From positions 1 through 5,216 of the forward strand of contig JAGMEO010000042.1 of assembly GCA_023128135.1 (NCBI GenBank): a DNA stretch of 5,216 bases, read 5' to 3'. The translations under genes and the position numbers were made by a program. Shown piece by piece: positions 1 to 4,785 of this stretch. The DNA is from Candidatus Bathyarchaeota archaeon. Lineage in GTDB: Archaea > Thermoproteota > Bathyarchaeia > RBG-16-48-13 > JAGMEO01. Positions within the stretch are counted from its first letter, which is position 1, and every line of letters starts with the position of its first letter. The notes beneath the pieces are model-generated. The model saw nothing but the letters and a program-made list of their open reading frames with translations. It did no database searches and was not told the DNA's origin.

Positions 1-1
1 A

Positions 2-250
2 TTATATATGGCTTTCCAGATTAGTAAAGAGATAAACACCTGACGGAAGTATTTGCTGTACTAACGTCTTACGATGCTCCACCTGACGCCTTGATCGCAA
101 GGTTGCATAATACATAAAGAAGAGCTTGCCAGAGGTTACACCACCAGCATGGATGAGCTTCACGAAGACAGGAGCGCAGGCTGAGAGATCACATAGAATT
201 CTGACTGGTGGTTCGTTCAAATGGCCTCCGTTCTGAGCGCGCGCGATCAC
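2..250 (-). CDS. Hypothetical protein, 82 residues, unrecognised
   Basis: This is an open frame from GTG (250) to TAA (4-2). I do not recognise the product: it has no signal peptide, no clear membrane segment and no known motif. The middle is moderately hydrophobic and the C-terminal third is rich in Arg, Gln and His. An alternative start is TTG at 220, preceded four bases earlier by GGAGG on the coding strand, which would give 72 residues. By hand count about 48% of bases here are G or C, clearly above the AT-rich flank at 251-328 and the genes to the right. That could mean recent transfer, a non-coding RNA or a chance frame. A T-run just after the archaeosortase gene separates it from that gene, so it would need its own promoter, and none is obvious. 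Coding status is uncertain. Confidence 0.35.
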   Translation of the reverse strand: MIARAQNGGHLNEPPVRILCDLSACAPVFVKLIHAGGVTSGKLFFMYYATLRSRRQVEHRKTLVQQILPSGVYLFTNLESHI

Positions 251-280
251 TAATACGTTTAACTTTCACTTCAGTTTCTC

Positions 281-287
281 AAAAAAA
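281..287 (-). terminator. Possible T-run terminator after the archaeosortase gene
   Basis: Seven consecutive A on the plus strand give a T7 run on the transcribed minus strand, about 40 bases past the archaeosortase stop. Archaeal RNA polymerase commonly terminates at T-runs without a strong hairpin. The run fits the end of that transcript, but the call rests on the run alone. Confidence 0.35.
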
Positions 288-328
288 GGATCTTGAACTT
301 GAGATTCAATTGTTAAATACAATCTTCA

Positions 329-964
329 TCAACGTTTTTTATTTTTAGTCAGAATCTGGAATAATAAATTAGAAAAGAATTTTCTCAAGATTAACATAAC
401 ATTTACGAGCGTATCCCCTAACTCAGGCAAAACAAGGCGGTCAATAGAGATTATTAGCAGAAAAACACCGAAGACACCGTAGAGATAACTCAGAGGGTAA
501 TGATAAGTCTCCACGGTAGGATTAAGAAAAATAACTGAGAAGGGAAATACATCGAAGAATATGAGACCGATAGTTAACAAGACCCTAGTTATGTTTAAGA
601 AAAACATTATTACGCTTGCCATTACCAAAGCGAGTGTCTTTCTCTTATTTGTTCCTTCCCTGAGAGGTAAAACTAACCCCGCAAAGATTGCAATAACATG
701 AATTCCCGTACATTCTCGCACAATTCCTATTACTACGCTTTTCAGGCTATCGCCAACCTGAACGTAAACATTGATTCCGTCTGAAAACCAAGTTGACAAA
801 AGACCAAGGTGTGAAAAGATTATTGATGAAACATTAGCCGTGATTTCTTCTAGCCAGTAACTTGGCAGAAGATTTACTAAAAATGCTATTAATACTACCT
901 CAAAAAAATAAATTATTACAAATTTAACATCATCAATGTCTTCATAAAGATGTGTTTGTTTCAA
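329..964 (-). CDS. Exosortase/archaeosortase family membrane transpeptidase
   Basis: This is a 211-residue integral membrane protein. The family triad is visible: Cys85 in RECTG, Arg127 in NITR and His155 in YHYP, each at a membrane-segment edge as expected. Hydrophobic segments lie at about 15-33, 76-100, 110-135, 157-176 and 186-204, and the tail is basic. Archaeosortases are cysteine transpeptidases that recognise a C-terminal tripartite sorting signal (motif, membrane helix, basic tail) on exported proteins, remove it and enable lipid anchoring at the cell surface. About 210 residues suits a compact single-domain member. No sorting-signal protein is seen in the window, so the substrate must be encoded elsewhere. 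The start is TTG at 964: an in-frame TAG lies five codons upstream and no ATG is near. A weak AGGA lies 10 bases before it. The gene follows aCPSF2 on the same strand after 111 bases. I cannot assign the subfamily (ArtA to ArtE). Confidence 0.85.
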   Translation of the reverse strand: MKQTHLYEDIDDVKFVIIYFFEVVLIAFLVNLLPSYWLEEITANVSSIIFSHLGLLSTWFSDGINVYVQVGDSLKSVVIGIVRECTGIHVIAIFAGLVLPLREGTNKRKTLALVMASVIMFFLNITRVLLTIGLIFFDVFPFSVIFLNPTVETYHYPLSYLYGVFGVFLLIISIDRLVLPELGDTLVNVMLILRKFFSNLLFQILTKNKKR

Positions 965-1029
965 CGCTTTAGATTCCTATGAGTTGAAAGTTGAGGAGTG
1001 TTTCAATTAGCTCATAAATTCTCCCAACA

Positions 1030-1045
1030 TAACATGTTAAATATT
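1030..1045 (-). promoter_or_regulatory. TATA-like box overlapping a 10-bp palindrome
   Basis: In the 111-base gap before the archaeosortase gene, the minus strand reads AATATTTAA (1045-1037). It overlaps the perfect palindrome TAACATGTTA (1030-1039). A TATA box here would place transcription start near 1015 and leave a leader of about 50 bases. A palindrome touching the TATA box could be a repressor site, but both elements are short and AT-rich, so this is suggestive only. Confidence 0.25.
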
Positions 1046-1075
1046 GTGCGAATAATCAAAAGTTTGTAATGTTAA

Positions 1076-2386
1076 TTAGACTTTAAATACTTCTCCTGGT
1101 TTTGGAACTATAGCTTCAAGCCCAAGATCTTCATGAATAATTTCTGAAAATCCTACGCAACTCTCTTCTTCGCCATGCATGACAAAGATTTTTGCATCAC
1201 TACTCGTTTTTTTCACGGTCTCAAGTAATTGAGTTTGACCACCATGAGATGTAAAGTCAAAATGCTCAACCTCAGCTTTCACAGTCCCCATTTTACCTCT
1301 GATTATGAAACGTTTAGAAGATAGGAGCTCGTGACCAGGAGTTCCTGGAATCTGGAAACTCACCATACAAATTGCGTTTTCACTCCTTTTTGCAATCTTA
1401 TTCATATAAAATATGGCGTTCCCACCTTTCAACATTCCAGCAGGAGAAACTATAACCCCGGGTTTTTTAACCGCTCTTCTTCGGTCACTCCATCCTTTAA
1501 TAGATTTTGCAAGACGGAGGCTCTTTATAAATAAGTTTGGATCTCCGAGAAAACTAGGATGGCGAAGTAATATTTCATTAACGGCTTTAGCCATACCATC
1601 AATAAAGACGGGGTATTCAAAATTATTTGCAGCTAGTATGCAAAGAATTTCTTGAGATCGACCAACCGCAAAAGCCGGTACTAGAACTGTGCCCCCTCTT
1701 TCAACTACATCAGTAACCTTATCAATAAACGCTTTTTCAACTTCTTTTCTTTCTATATGATCCTTATTGGCGTACGTCCCTTCAGTTATTAAAATATCGA
1801 CGTCTTGATAATCCCGATCAGCACCCTTCAATAATCTTGAGTCTGTAACATTAAAATCACCTGTATAGAACATTTTCTTCTTTAATGTCTCAATAAAAAT
1901 CTGCGCACTACCAGGTATATGACCCGCGTTTAGAAGTTCTATACTAAAAGAGCCTATTCTGAATAACTCACGATATTTTTGGGTTACACTACAATTCAAC
2001 ATGTTTTGAAGATCTATAAATTCAAATGGAAGATAGTAACTTGAAAGTTTGATGAAGTCTGAAATAAGAAGTTTAGTAATTTCAAATGTTGGTGCTGTAC
2101 CATAAACTGGAGTGTGACTTCTTATATGAAACACCGGAATAGCTCCTGAGTGATCTAGATGAGCATGTGAAAGAACTATCGCATCTACTTCACGTGGGAG
2201 AATATGCATAGGGAAACCTGGCTCACGAGCAAGCTTAACACCATAATCGAGAAGAATCTGGGTTCCACCGGATTTTACGGCAATAGCTGATCTACCAACT
2301 TCTCTTGTTCCACCAAGAAATTTTAGTTTAATATTTTTCGGAATCTTATTCACCAACCATTTGAAATAACCTATGATCCATTTCAA
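1076..2386 (-). CDS. Beta-CASP metallo-beta-lactamase ribonuclease, KH-less archaeal CPSF (aCPSF2-like)
   Basis: This is a cytoplasmic zinc-dependent RNA nuclease of 436 residues, the usual size for archaeal CPSF-type proteins without KH domains. The metallo-beta-lactamase core starts near residue 20 (KLKFLGGTREVGRSAI). Metal ligands are visible: HAHLDH at 74-79, His156 in AGHIPGS and Asp177 in YTGDF. The beta-CASP motifs follow: A is Glu202 (TEGTY), B is His381 (SHGG) and C is His404 (VMHGE). All expected catalytic residues are present. HAHLDHSG points to the CPSF branch rather than archaeal RNase J. Family members cleave RNA endonucleolytically and some also trim 5' ends; here that is inferred. 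The start is TTG at 2386, giving about 18 residues ahead of the conserved core; TTG or GTG at codons 11 and 12 are alternatives. It lies 102 bases downstream of the Lsm gene, so an RNA-processing partnership is plausible. Confidence 0.92.
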   Translation of the reverse strand: MKWIIGYFKWLVNKIPKNIKLKFLGGTREVGRSAIAVKSGGTQILLDYGVKLAREPGFPMHILPREVDAIVLSHAHLDHSGAIPVFHIRSHTPVYGTAPTFEITKLLISDFIKLSSYYLPFEFIDLQNMLNCSVTQKYRELFRIGSFSIELLNAGHIPGSAQIFIETLKKKMFYTGDFNVTDSRLLKGADRDYQDVDILITEGTYANKDHIERKEVEKAFIDKVTDVVERGGTVLVPAFAVGRSQEILCILAANNFEYPVFIDGMAKAVNEILLRHPSFLGDPNLFIKSLRLAKSIKGWSDRRRAVKKPGVIVSPAGMLKGGNAIFYMNKIAKRSENAICMVSFQIPGTPGHELLSSKRFIIRGKMGTVKAEVEHFDFTSHGGQTQLLETVKKTSSDAKIFVMHGEEESCVGFSEIIHEDLGLEAIVPKPGEVFKV

Positions 2387-2436
2387 CGCTTTAACGATTT
2401 CTTAGTTAGATTAGATCTAGTAAGAACTTGATGAAC

Positions 2437-2445
2437 TATTAAATA
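2437..2445 (-). promoter_or_regulatory. Possible TATA box for the aCPSF2-like gene
   Basis: The minus strand reads TATTTAATA about 55 bases before the TTG start. This would put transcription start near 2414 with a leader of roughly 28 bases. No Shine-Dalgarno sequence precedes the TTG. Confidence 0.35.
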
Positions 2446-2469
2446 CTACTAGCTGTGTGGCCTAGTATT
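2442..2469. repeat. Inverted repeat (7-bp arms) between the Lsm and aCPSF2-like genes
   Basis: AATACTA (2442-2448) and TAGTATT (2463-2469) are perfect inverted arms around a 14-base loop. The loop offers an alternative CTAG/CTAG pairing. It begins 20 bases past the Lsm stop and its far arm overlaps the candidate aCPSF2 TATA box. It may be a 3'-end hairpin of the Lsm transcript or an operator. No T-run follows, so a terminator is unproven. Confidence 0.35.
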
Positions 2470-2488
2470 GTAAACATGGTGAAATAGT

Positions 2489-2953
2489 TTAAGCTTCAGC
2501 TTTCTCCTTTACAAATTCGTCATAGACTCTTTGAACACGTTCTGCTGCTGGGCCGGATCCTTCAATAATCCCTTTCTCATTGACTCTGATCTTATCCATA
2601 ACAACTATTATGCCTGCTTCTTCGTAGAGTTTAACCATTCGTGGAAAAACCTTACCTAACCTTTCGGACAACGCCTTAAGATCAAATGGTTTTTCAACCA
2701 TGTAGAGTTTTGCCACAATATTTCCATTTATTAAAAGACGATCCAAGAGATTACCATGTTCATCTTTAACATCAGAAAGGCTAACACTCATACTCCGCGG
2801 ATTGTATCCAGTTAACATACCAGCATAAGTTTTACCATCTGAAGTAACTACTACCACACTTCTTTGAAGGAACATTCTTAATTCTTGCATAAATTTTCTT
2901 TCAGCAATAGATGACAATTCCTTATAACTCCTAAAAGGAATAGGAGTGTACAA
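2489..2953 (-). CDS. Lsm (Sm-like) RNA-binding protein with C-terminal extension
   Basis: This 154-residue protein has an N-terminal Sm fold and an extra domain. The Sm1 part runs about 24-62, with SDGKTYAGMLTGYNPRSMSVSL matching the strand pattern in which a hydrophobic strand is followed by (S/T)DG and a G-x-L-x-x-(Y/F) turn. The Sm2 part is LLINGNIVAKLYMV (73-86), where NGN stands for the usual RGxxV motif. Residues 87-154 form a charged alpha/beta extension, as in the longer archaeal SmAP3-type proteins. Lsm proteins form rings that bind U-rich or A-rich RNA and act in RNA turnover and processing. The start is TTG at 2953, with a TATA-like box centred about 27 bases upstream, which fits a leaderless mRNA; Met22 would cut into the fold. 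It is followed by the CPSF-like nuclease gene, suggesting related RNA work. The exact SmAP subtype is inferred. Confidence 0.85.
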   Translation of the reverse strand: MYTPIPFRSYKELSSIAERKFMQELRMFLQRSVVVVTSDGKTYAGMLTGYNPRSMSVSLSDVKDEHGNLLDRLLINGNIVAKLYMVEKPFDLKALSERLGKVFPRMVKLYEEAGIIVVMDKIRVNEKGIIEGSGPAAERVQRVYDEFVKEKAEA

Positions 2954-2975
2954 AGATATAATGATTTCATCTATT

Positions 2976-2985
2976 CTATTTAATT
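2976..2985 (-). promoter_or_regulatory. TATA-like box of the Lsm gene
   Basis: On the minus strand the sequence AATTAAATAG is centred about 27 bases before the TTG at 2953. That is the standard archaeal distance from TATA box to transcription start, so the transcript could begin at the start codon itself (leaderless). It supports the TTG choice. Confidence 0.42.
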
Positions 2986-3236
2986 GGATTATTCTTATAA
3001 TTGAAGATTTTAAAACTAAATAGAGTTTACTTAGCGTCGTATTTTTTGGAATATTTTATTATCAACCGTATCTATTGTTGTAAAACCCCTTTCCATGTTA
3101 GAGATGATAGAAAAACAAGAAGATGGCAAGAGAAGCTATTTCAAAGATCAAAAATGCAGGAAAAGATAGGAAACTTACTCATTTAATTACGAAATAATTT
3201 CAAGGAATGTTTTCTCAAATCATTATACAAGACGGA
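2986..3236. other. Gap between the 107-residue gene and the Lsm promoter; no convincing gene
   Basis: This is AT-rich sequence. From about 3090 the plus strand is purine-rich and open in all three frames for a short way: a TTG-initiated 61-codon frame from 3001 and two 24-codon ATG frames, from 3094 and 3123. None has a Shine-Dalgarno sequence, a placed TATA box or a recognisable motif. I see no RNA gene here. It may hold a degraded gene remnant, or simply be the 3' region of the 107-residue gene and the upstream region of the Lsm gene. Confidence 0.4.
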
Positions 3237-3560
3237 TTATCTATCATTTTGACTCCAAAGATGTTTAAAATCTTCCGAGACCCATATTCCCAGACCAGGT
3301 TTACTTTGTTCTATACATTCCACAGCGTCTGAAAAGGATGTTGGTCTCTCCTTTCTGAGTTTATAGTAAGTTCCAGTTGAACCATAAATATATTCTATTA
3401 GGTGTTTTCTGCAGTAAGGGACTAACTTCGTATTCTTCTTTACATATACCACTGAATATTGCCCACAAAAACATGGCAACCATAGTTCACCTAAAACTTC
3501 ATTATACTGAGCCACATCAGAAATTGCAGATATGCAGTTTGAATTCGAATCTAATTTCAA
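3237..3560 (-). CDS. Small hypothetical protein with a CxC / CxxH putative metal site
   Basis: I do not recognise a named family for this 107-residue soluble protein. It has Cys30-x-Cys32 and Cys50-x-x-His53, separated by 17 residues, inside an aromatic, beta-like stretch (LPCFCGQY ... VPYCRKH). This pattern fits a small zinc ribbon or knuckle. The rest is rich in Tyr, Lys and Ser, and there is no membrane segment. The start is TTG at 3560, since no Met codon follows in frame; GTG at codon 16 is possible and would keep the Cys/His site. A TATA-like box lies 14-23 bases upstream of the TTG. Neighbours are the Fap7-like gene upstream (120-base gap) and the Lsm gene downstream (283-base gap), all on the same strand. 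A role in RNA or nucleic-acid binding is only a guess from the motif and context. The overlapping plus-strand frame at 3377-3583 is best read as its shadow. Confidence 0.55.
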   Translation of the reverse strand: MKLDSNSNCISAISDVAQYNEVLGELWLPCFCGQYSVVYVKKNTKLVPYCRKHLIEYIYGSTGTYYKLRKERPTSFSDAVECIEQSKPGLGIWVSEDFKHLWSQNDR

Positions 3561-3573
3561 AATTTGAGAAAAT

Positions 3574-3583
3574 CAATATTTAA
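3574..3583 (-). promoter_or_regulatory. TATA-like box before the 107-residue gene
   Basis: The minus strand reads TTAAATATTG, its centre about 18 bases before the TTG at 3560. That is slightly short for a leaderless start at this TTG, so transcription may begin just inside the frame and use a later start such as GTG at codon 16. A C-rich stretch on the minus strand (GGGGG and GGG runs on plus, 3602-3611) lies upstream. Confidence 0.33.
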
Positions 3584-3675
3584 CTAACCACGTACCACCT
3601 GAGGGGGAGGGAGCTAATTATTTTTCTAACGCTATTAAACATGATTCATCATTAGACATCGCAATAAGCATTTAG

Positions 3676-3695
3676 AACTCCTAAAGGAGGGAGTT
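3676..3695 (-). terminator. Hairpin across the stop codon of the Fap7-like gene
   Basis: The minus strand folds as AACTCC / GGAGTT, six perfect base pairs around an eight-base loop that includes the TAG stop. An alternative is CTCC/GGAG around TTTA. No strong T-run follows, so intrinsic termination is doubtful; it could instead stabilise the 3' end or be chance. Confidence 0.28.
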
Positions 3696-4262
3696 AAGAT
3701 GACCCTCTTCTTCTAATTTTTTAATCCAATCAACTTTTCCAATAACTTTCTTTTGTACACCATCGACGATACTGAGTATTTTTTCAGCAGTTTTTTTTTC
3801 AGTAATATTTGTCACATCAACTTCAGAAACCTTGTCAATTCCAAAGGTATTAATTGCATCAAGTAAACAAATGCCCAGAAGCTCAGCTAACACGTTTTCC
3901 TTGACCTTTTTTTCGTTAAAACCTCTTTTTCTAAGTACATTAGTTAAATTGTAAGGATTTTTTCTAAGTATAAATACGTGGGATACAATATCTGGAGGGA
4001 CAATAACTGATGAATAATGACCCTCAATAATTATATCTTTAGAAGAAGACTTAAGAATTTCATTTAATCTTTTTGAAAGTTTAACCAAATCAGCAATTAC
4101 TGTGTCTCTTTTCTTATCAACACCAAGCATCAATTTTTCCTTGATGACAAGATTATTCAGATCGATCCGTAATGCCTTTAACCTTTTTTCCAATACTTTA
4201 GACACTGCAGTTTTACCTACTCCAGGCGTACCAGTTAAAACTATTATTTGTTTGAATTCAAT
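3681..4262 (-). CDS. Fap7/AK6-type adenylate kinase-like ATPase with irregular 5' end
   Basis: This P-loop NMP-kinase-fold ATPase matches archaeal Fap7 (AK6, hCINAP), which acts with ribosomal protein S11 in late small-subunit maturation. From the proposed first codon at 4262, the P-loop GTPGVGKT is at residues 11-18 and EGHY (Glu80, His82) is the Walker-B-like site. LRKNPYNLTNVLRKRGF (99-115) followed by KENVLAE (121-127) is the typical LID and after-LID pattern. Length is 193 residues, near the family norm. The start is odd: the first standard codon, GTG at 4205, falls just after the P-loop and would destroy it. Upstream, the frame is open to a TAA with no ATG, GTG or TTG; the only near-cognate codon placed at the expected N-terminus is ATT (4262-4260). 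Alternatively TTG at 4261-4259 with one missing base near 4250 would read MNSNKIIVLTGTPG. Non-standard start, small deletion and sequence error all remain open. Confidence 0.72.
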   Translation of the reverse strand: MEFKQIIVLTGTPGVGKTAVSKVLEKRLKALRIDLNNLVIKEKLMLGVDKKRDTVIADLVKLSKRLNEILKSSSKDIIIEGHYSSVIVPPDIVSHVFILRKNPYNLTNVLRKRGFNEKKVKENVLAELLGICLLDAINTFGIDKVSEVDVTNITEKKTAEKILSIVDGVQKKVIGKVDWIKKLEEEGHLNSLL

Positions 4263-4264
4263 CG

Positions 4265-4270
4265 CTCCTT
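4265..4270 (-). promoter_or_regulatory. Shine-Dalgarno-like AAGGAG before the Fap7-like gene
   Basis: The minus strand reads AAGGAG two bases before ATT (4262) and three bases before the out-of-frame TTG (4261). The spacing is short. Still, it is the best ribosome binding sequence beside any start in the window, and it places initiation upstream of the P-loop rather than at GTG 4205. Confidence 0.5.
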
Positions 4271-4293
4271 AATCAAGAAAATTGAAAGGGCTC

Positions 4294-4318
4294 TTAACAC
4301 TGGAATAAGTAGTGTCAA
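4294..4318 (-). repeat. Hairpin between tRNA-Glu and the Fap7-like gene
   Basis: On the minus strand TTGACACT pairs with AGTGTTAA (eight pairs, one G-U) around a nine-base loop. It lies about 34 bases past the tRNA 3' end and 32 bases before the proposed Fap7 start. It could be in the Fap7 leader, since a TATA-like TATTAATT occurs just upstream near 4324, or it could help end the tRNA transcript. No T-run directly follows. Confidence 0.35.
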
Positions 4319-4351
4319 CAAATTAATAGGTTTTTTACTTTAGTTTATAAT

Positions 4352-4446
4352 TGGTGCTCCGGCCGGGATTCGAACCCGGGTCACCGACTCGAGAGGCCGG
4401 TATACTTAACCTGGCTATACTCAGCAGAAGCTTCTTCTACCGGAGC
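4352..4446 (-). tRNA. tRNA-Glu(CTC) with a short non-canonical intron and encoded CCA
   Basis: The minus strand folds into a full cloverleaf. The acceptor is GCTCCGG (4446-4440) with CCGGAGC (4362-4356), the discriminator is A (4355), and CCA is encoded (4354-4352). The anticodon stem is CCGGC/GTCGG with loop CTCTCGA, so the anticodon is CTC (4393-4391), reading the Glu codon GAG. The T arm CCGGG-TTCGAAT-CCCGG is perfect. The D arm GTAT...GTAT has two G-U pairs and a normal GG in the loop. It reaches normal length (75 bases plus CCA) only if 17 extra bases between the acceptor and D arms are removed. The ORF-free leader upstream carries an A/T box suited to a promoter. Glu is an inference from the anticodon; CTC has no other standard reading. 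Confidence 0.93.
4420..4436 (-). other. Predicted 17-nt tRNA intron (between positions 10 and 11)
   Basis: Removing AAGAAGCTTCTGCTGAG joins GCTCCGGTAG to TATAGCC and gives a standard tRNA-Glu with T8, A9 and a paired D stem. The precursor can form a bulge-helix-bulge: central helix CGGU/GCUG (with G-U pairs), three-base bulges AGA and AGU, and an inner stem AGA/UCU with loop AGCU. Cutting after the second bulge base on each side gives exactly these exon ends. The outer helix is weak (GGCU/AGCC past an internal loop). Because AG precedes both junctions, the same mature tRNA arises from three registers. Confidence 0.8.
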
Positions 4447-4484
4447 CAGAAACACTACCGAAGCAGATTAAGAAGATTATGTGG

Positions 4485-4499
4485 AAAAATAATAAAAAT
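4485..4499 (-). promoter_or_regulatory. A/T-rich promoter box of tRNA-Glu, possibly also the thermosome T-run
   Basis: The minus strand reads ATTTTTATTATTTTT, centred about 46 bases before the tRNA 5' end. This predicts transcription start near 4465 and a leader of about 20 bases for RNase P to remove. Its two T5 runs lie 30-45 bases past the thermosome-remnant stop, so it could equally be that gene's old terminator. Confidence 0.42.
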
Positions 4500-4528
4500 C
4501 TTTTCAATTCTTTAAAAGCTAATTAATA

Positions 4529-4780
4529 TTAGGGTAGCCCTTCAGGTGAAACGCCTCTTCCTAAAGATAGTATTGAAGGCGGTTTGGAAGACGCTATTAC
4601 GTCGTCGATTCTAAGAATCATTGATGACACTTCAACAGCACCGTTTATTACTTGTTCTTTAACACTGTAAGGTTCAACTACATTTTGTTTCATCACATCG
4701 ACAACTTCACCGGTAAAAAACGTCAACCCCCATTCAACGACCTAGGTTCATTGTTCATGCTAATATAACTGTATGACGAC
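4529..4780 (-). pseudogene. Thermosome (group II chaperonin) C-terminal remnant
   Basis: The readable part matches the chaperonin C-terminus: WGLTFFTGEVVDVM, then VVEPYSVKEQVINGAVEV and SSMILRIDDVIASSKPP, compared with the usual VxEPLRVKxQAIxSAxE and MILRIDDVIA. It ends with a short Gly/Pro-bearing tail, as in archaeal thermosomes. Continuing upstream in the same frame, HEQ and VVIQL fit the family pattern (VQL..KHE.G), but three stops intervene: TAG 4744-4742, TGA 4750-4748 and TAG 4762-4760. Resemblance fades beyond about 4780. A complete thermosome has about 540 residues, so most of the gene is missing. Thermosomes fold proteins in the cytoplasm as double rings of eight or nine subunits; this fragment has no ATP-binding region and cannot do so. 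TTG at 4726 could start a 65-residue peptide, but that is probably not a gene. Confidence 0.82.
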
Positions 4781-4785
4781 AACAA

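Noticed and set aside
37..88. CACCTGACG direct repeat, 9 bases, at 37-45 and 80-88
   Set aside because: Too short and present only twice; within the orphan frame the copies lie in different codon phases.
1331..1655. Two plus-strand frames inside the aCPSF2-like gene
   Set aside because: They are opposite-strand shadows of a gene whose catalytic motifs are all intact.
3094..3180. C/D-box guide RNA, prompted by GATGATAG near 3105
   Set aside because: No matching D box (CTGA) or internal box pair at usable spacing.
3001..3186. Plus-strand 61-codon frame starting with TTG
   Set aside because: No promoter at a useful distance, no Shine-Dalgarno sequence, no recognisable motif; the region is open in several frames because it is purine-rich.
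3377..3583. Plus-strand 68-codon frame
   Set aside because: Antisense to the 107-residue gene, which has the better Cys/His pattern and a TATA-like box.
3600..3612. G-rich tract on the plus strand as a G-quadruplex
   Set aside because: Only two G runs (five and three), not the four needed.
186..4259. Three GAATTC sites and an AAAAAAAGGATCTT stretch suggesting cloning-vector sequence
   Set aside because: Sites are short and scattered, two lie within plausible genes, and the A-run resembles vector origin sequence for only a few bases.
4352..4446. tRNA-Glu as an integration site with an inserted element
   Set aside because: No integrase and no second copy of the tRNA 3' end is visible in the window; the pseudogenes lie on the 5' side of the tRNA.
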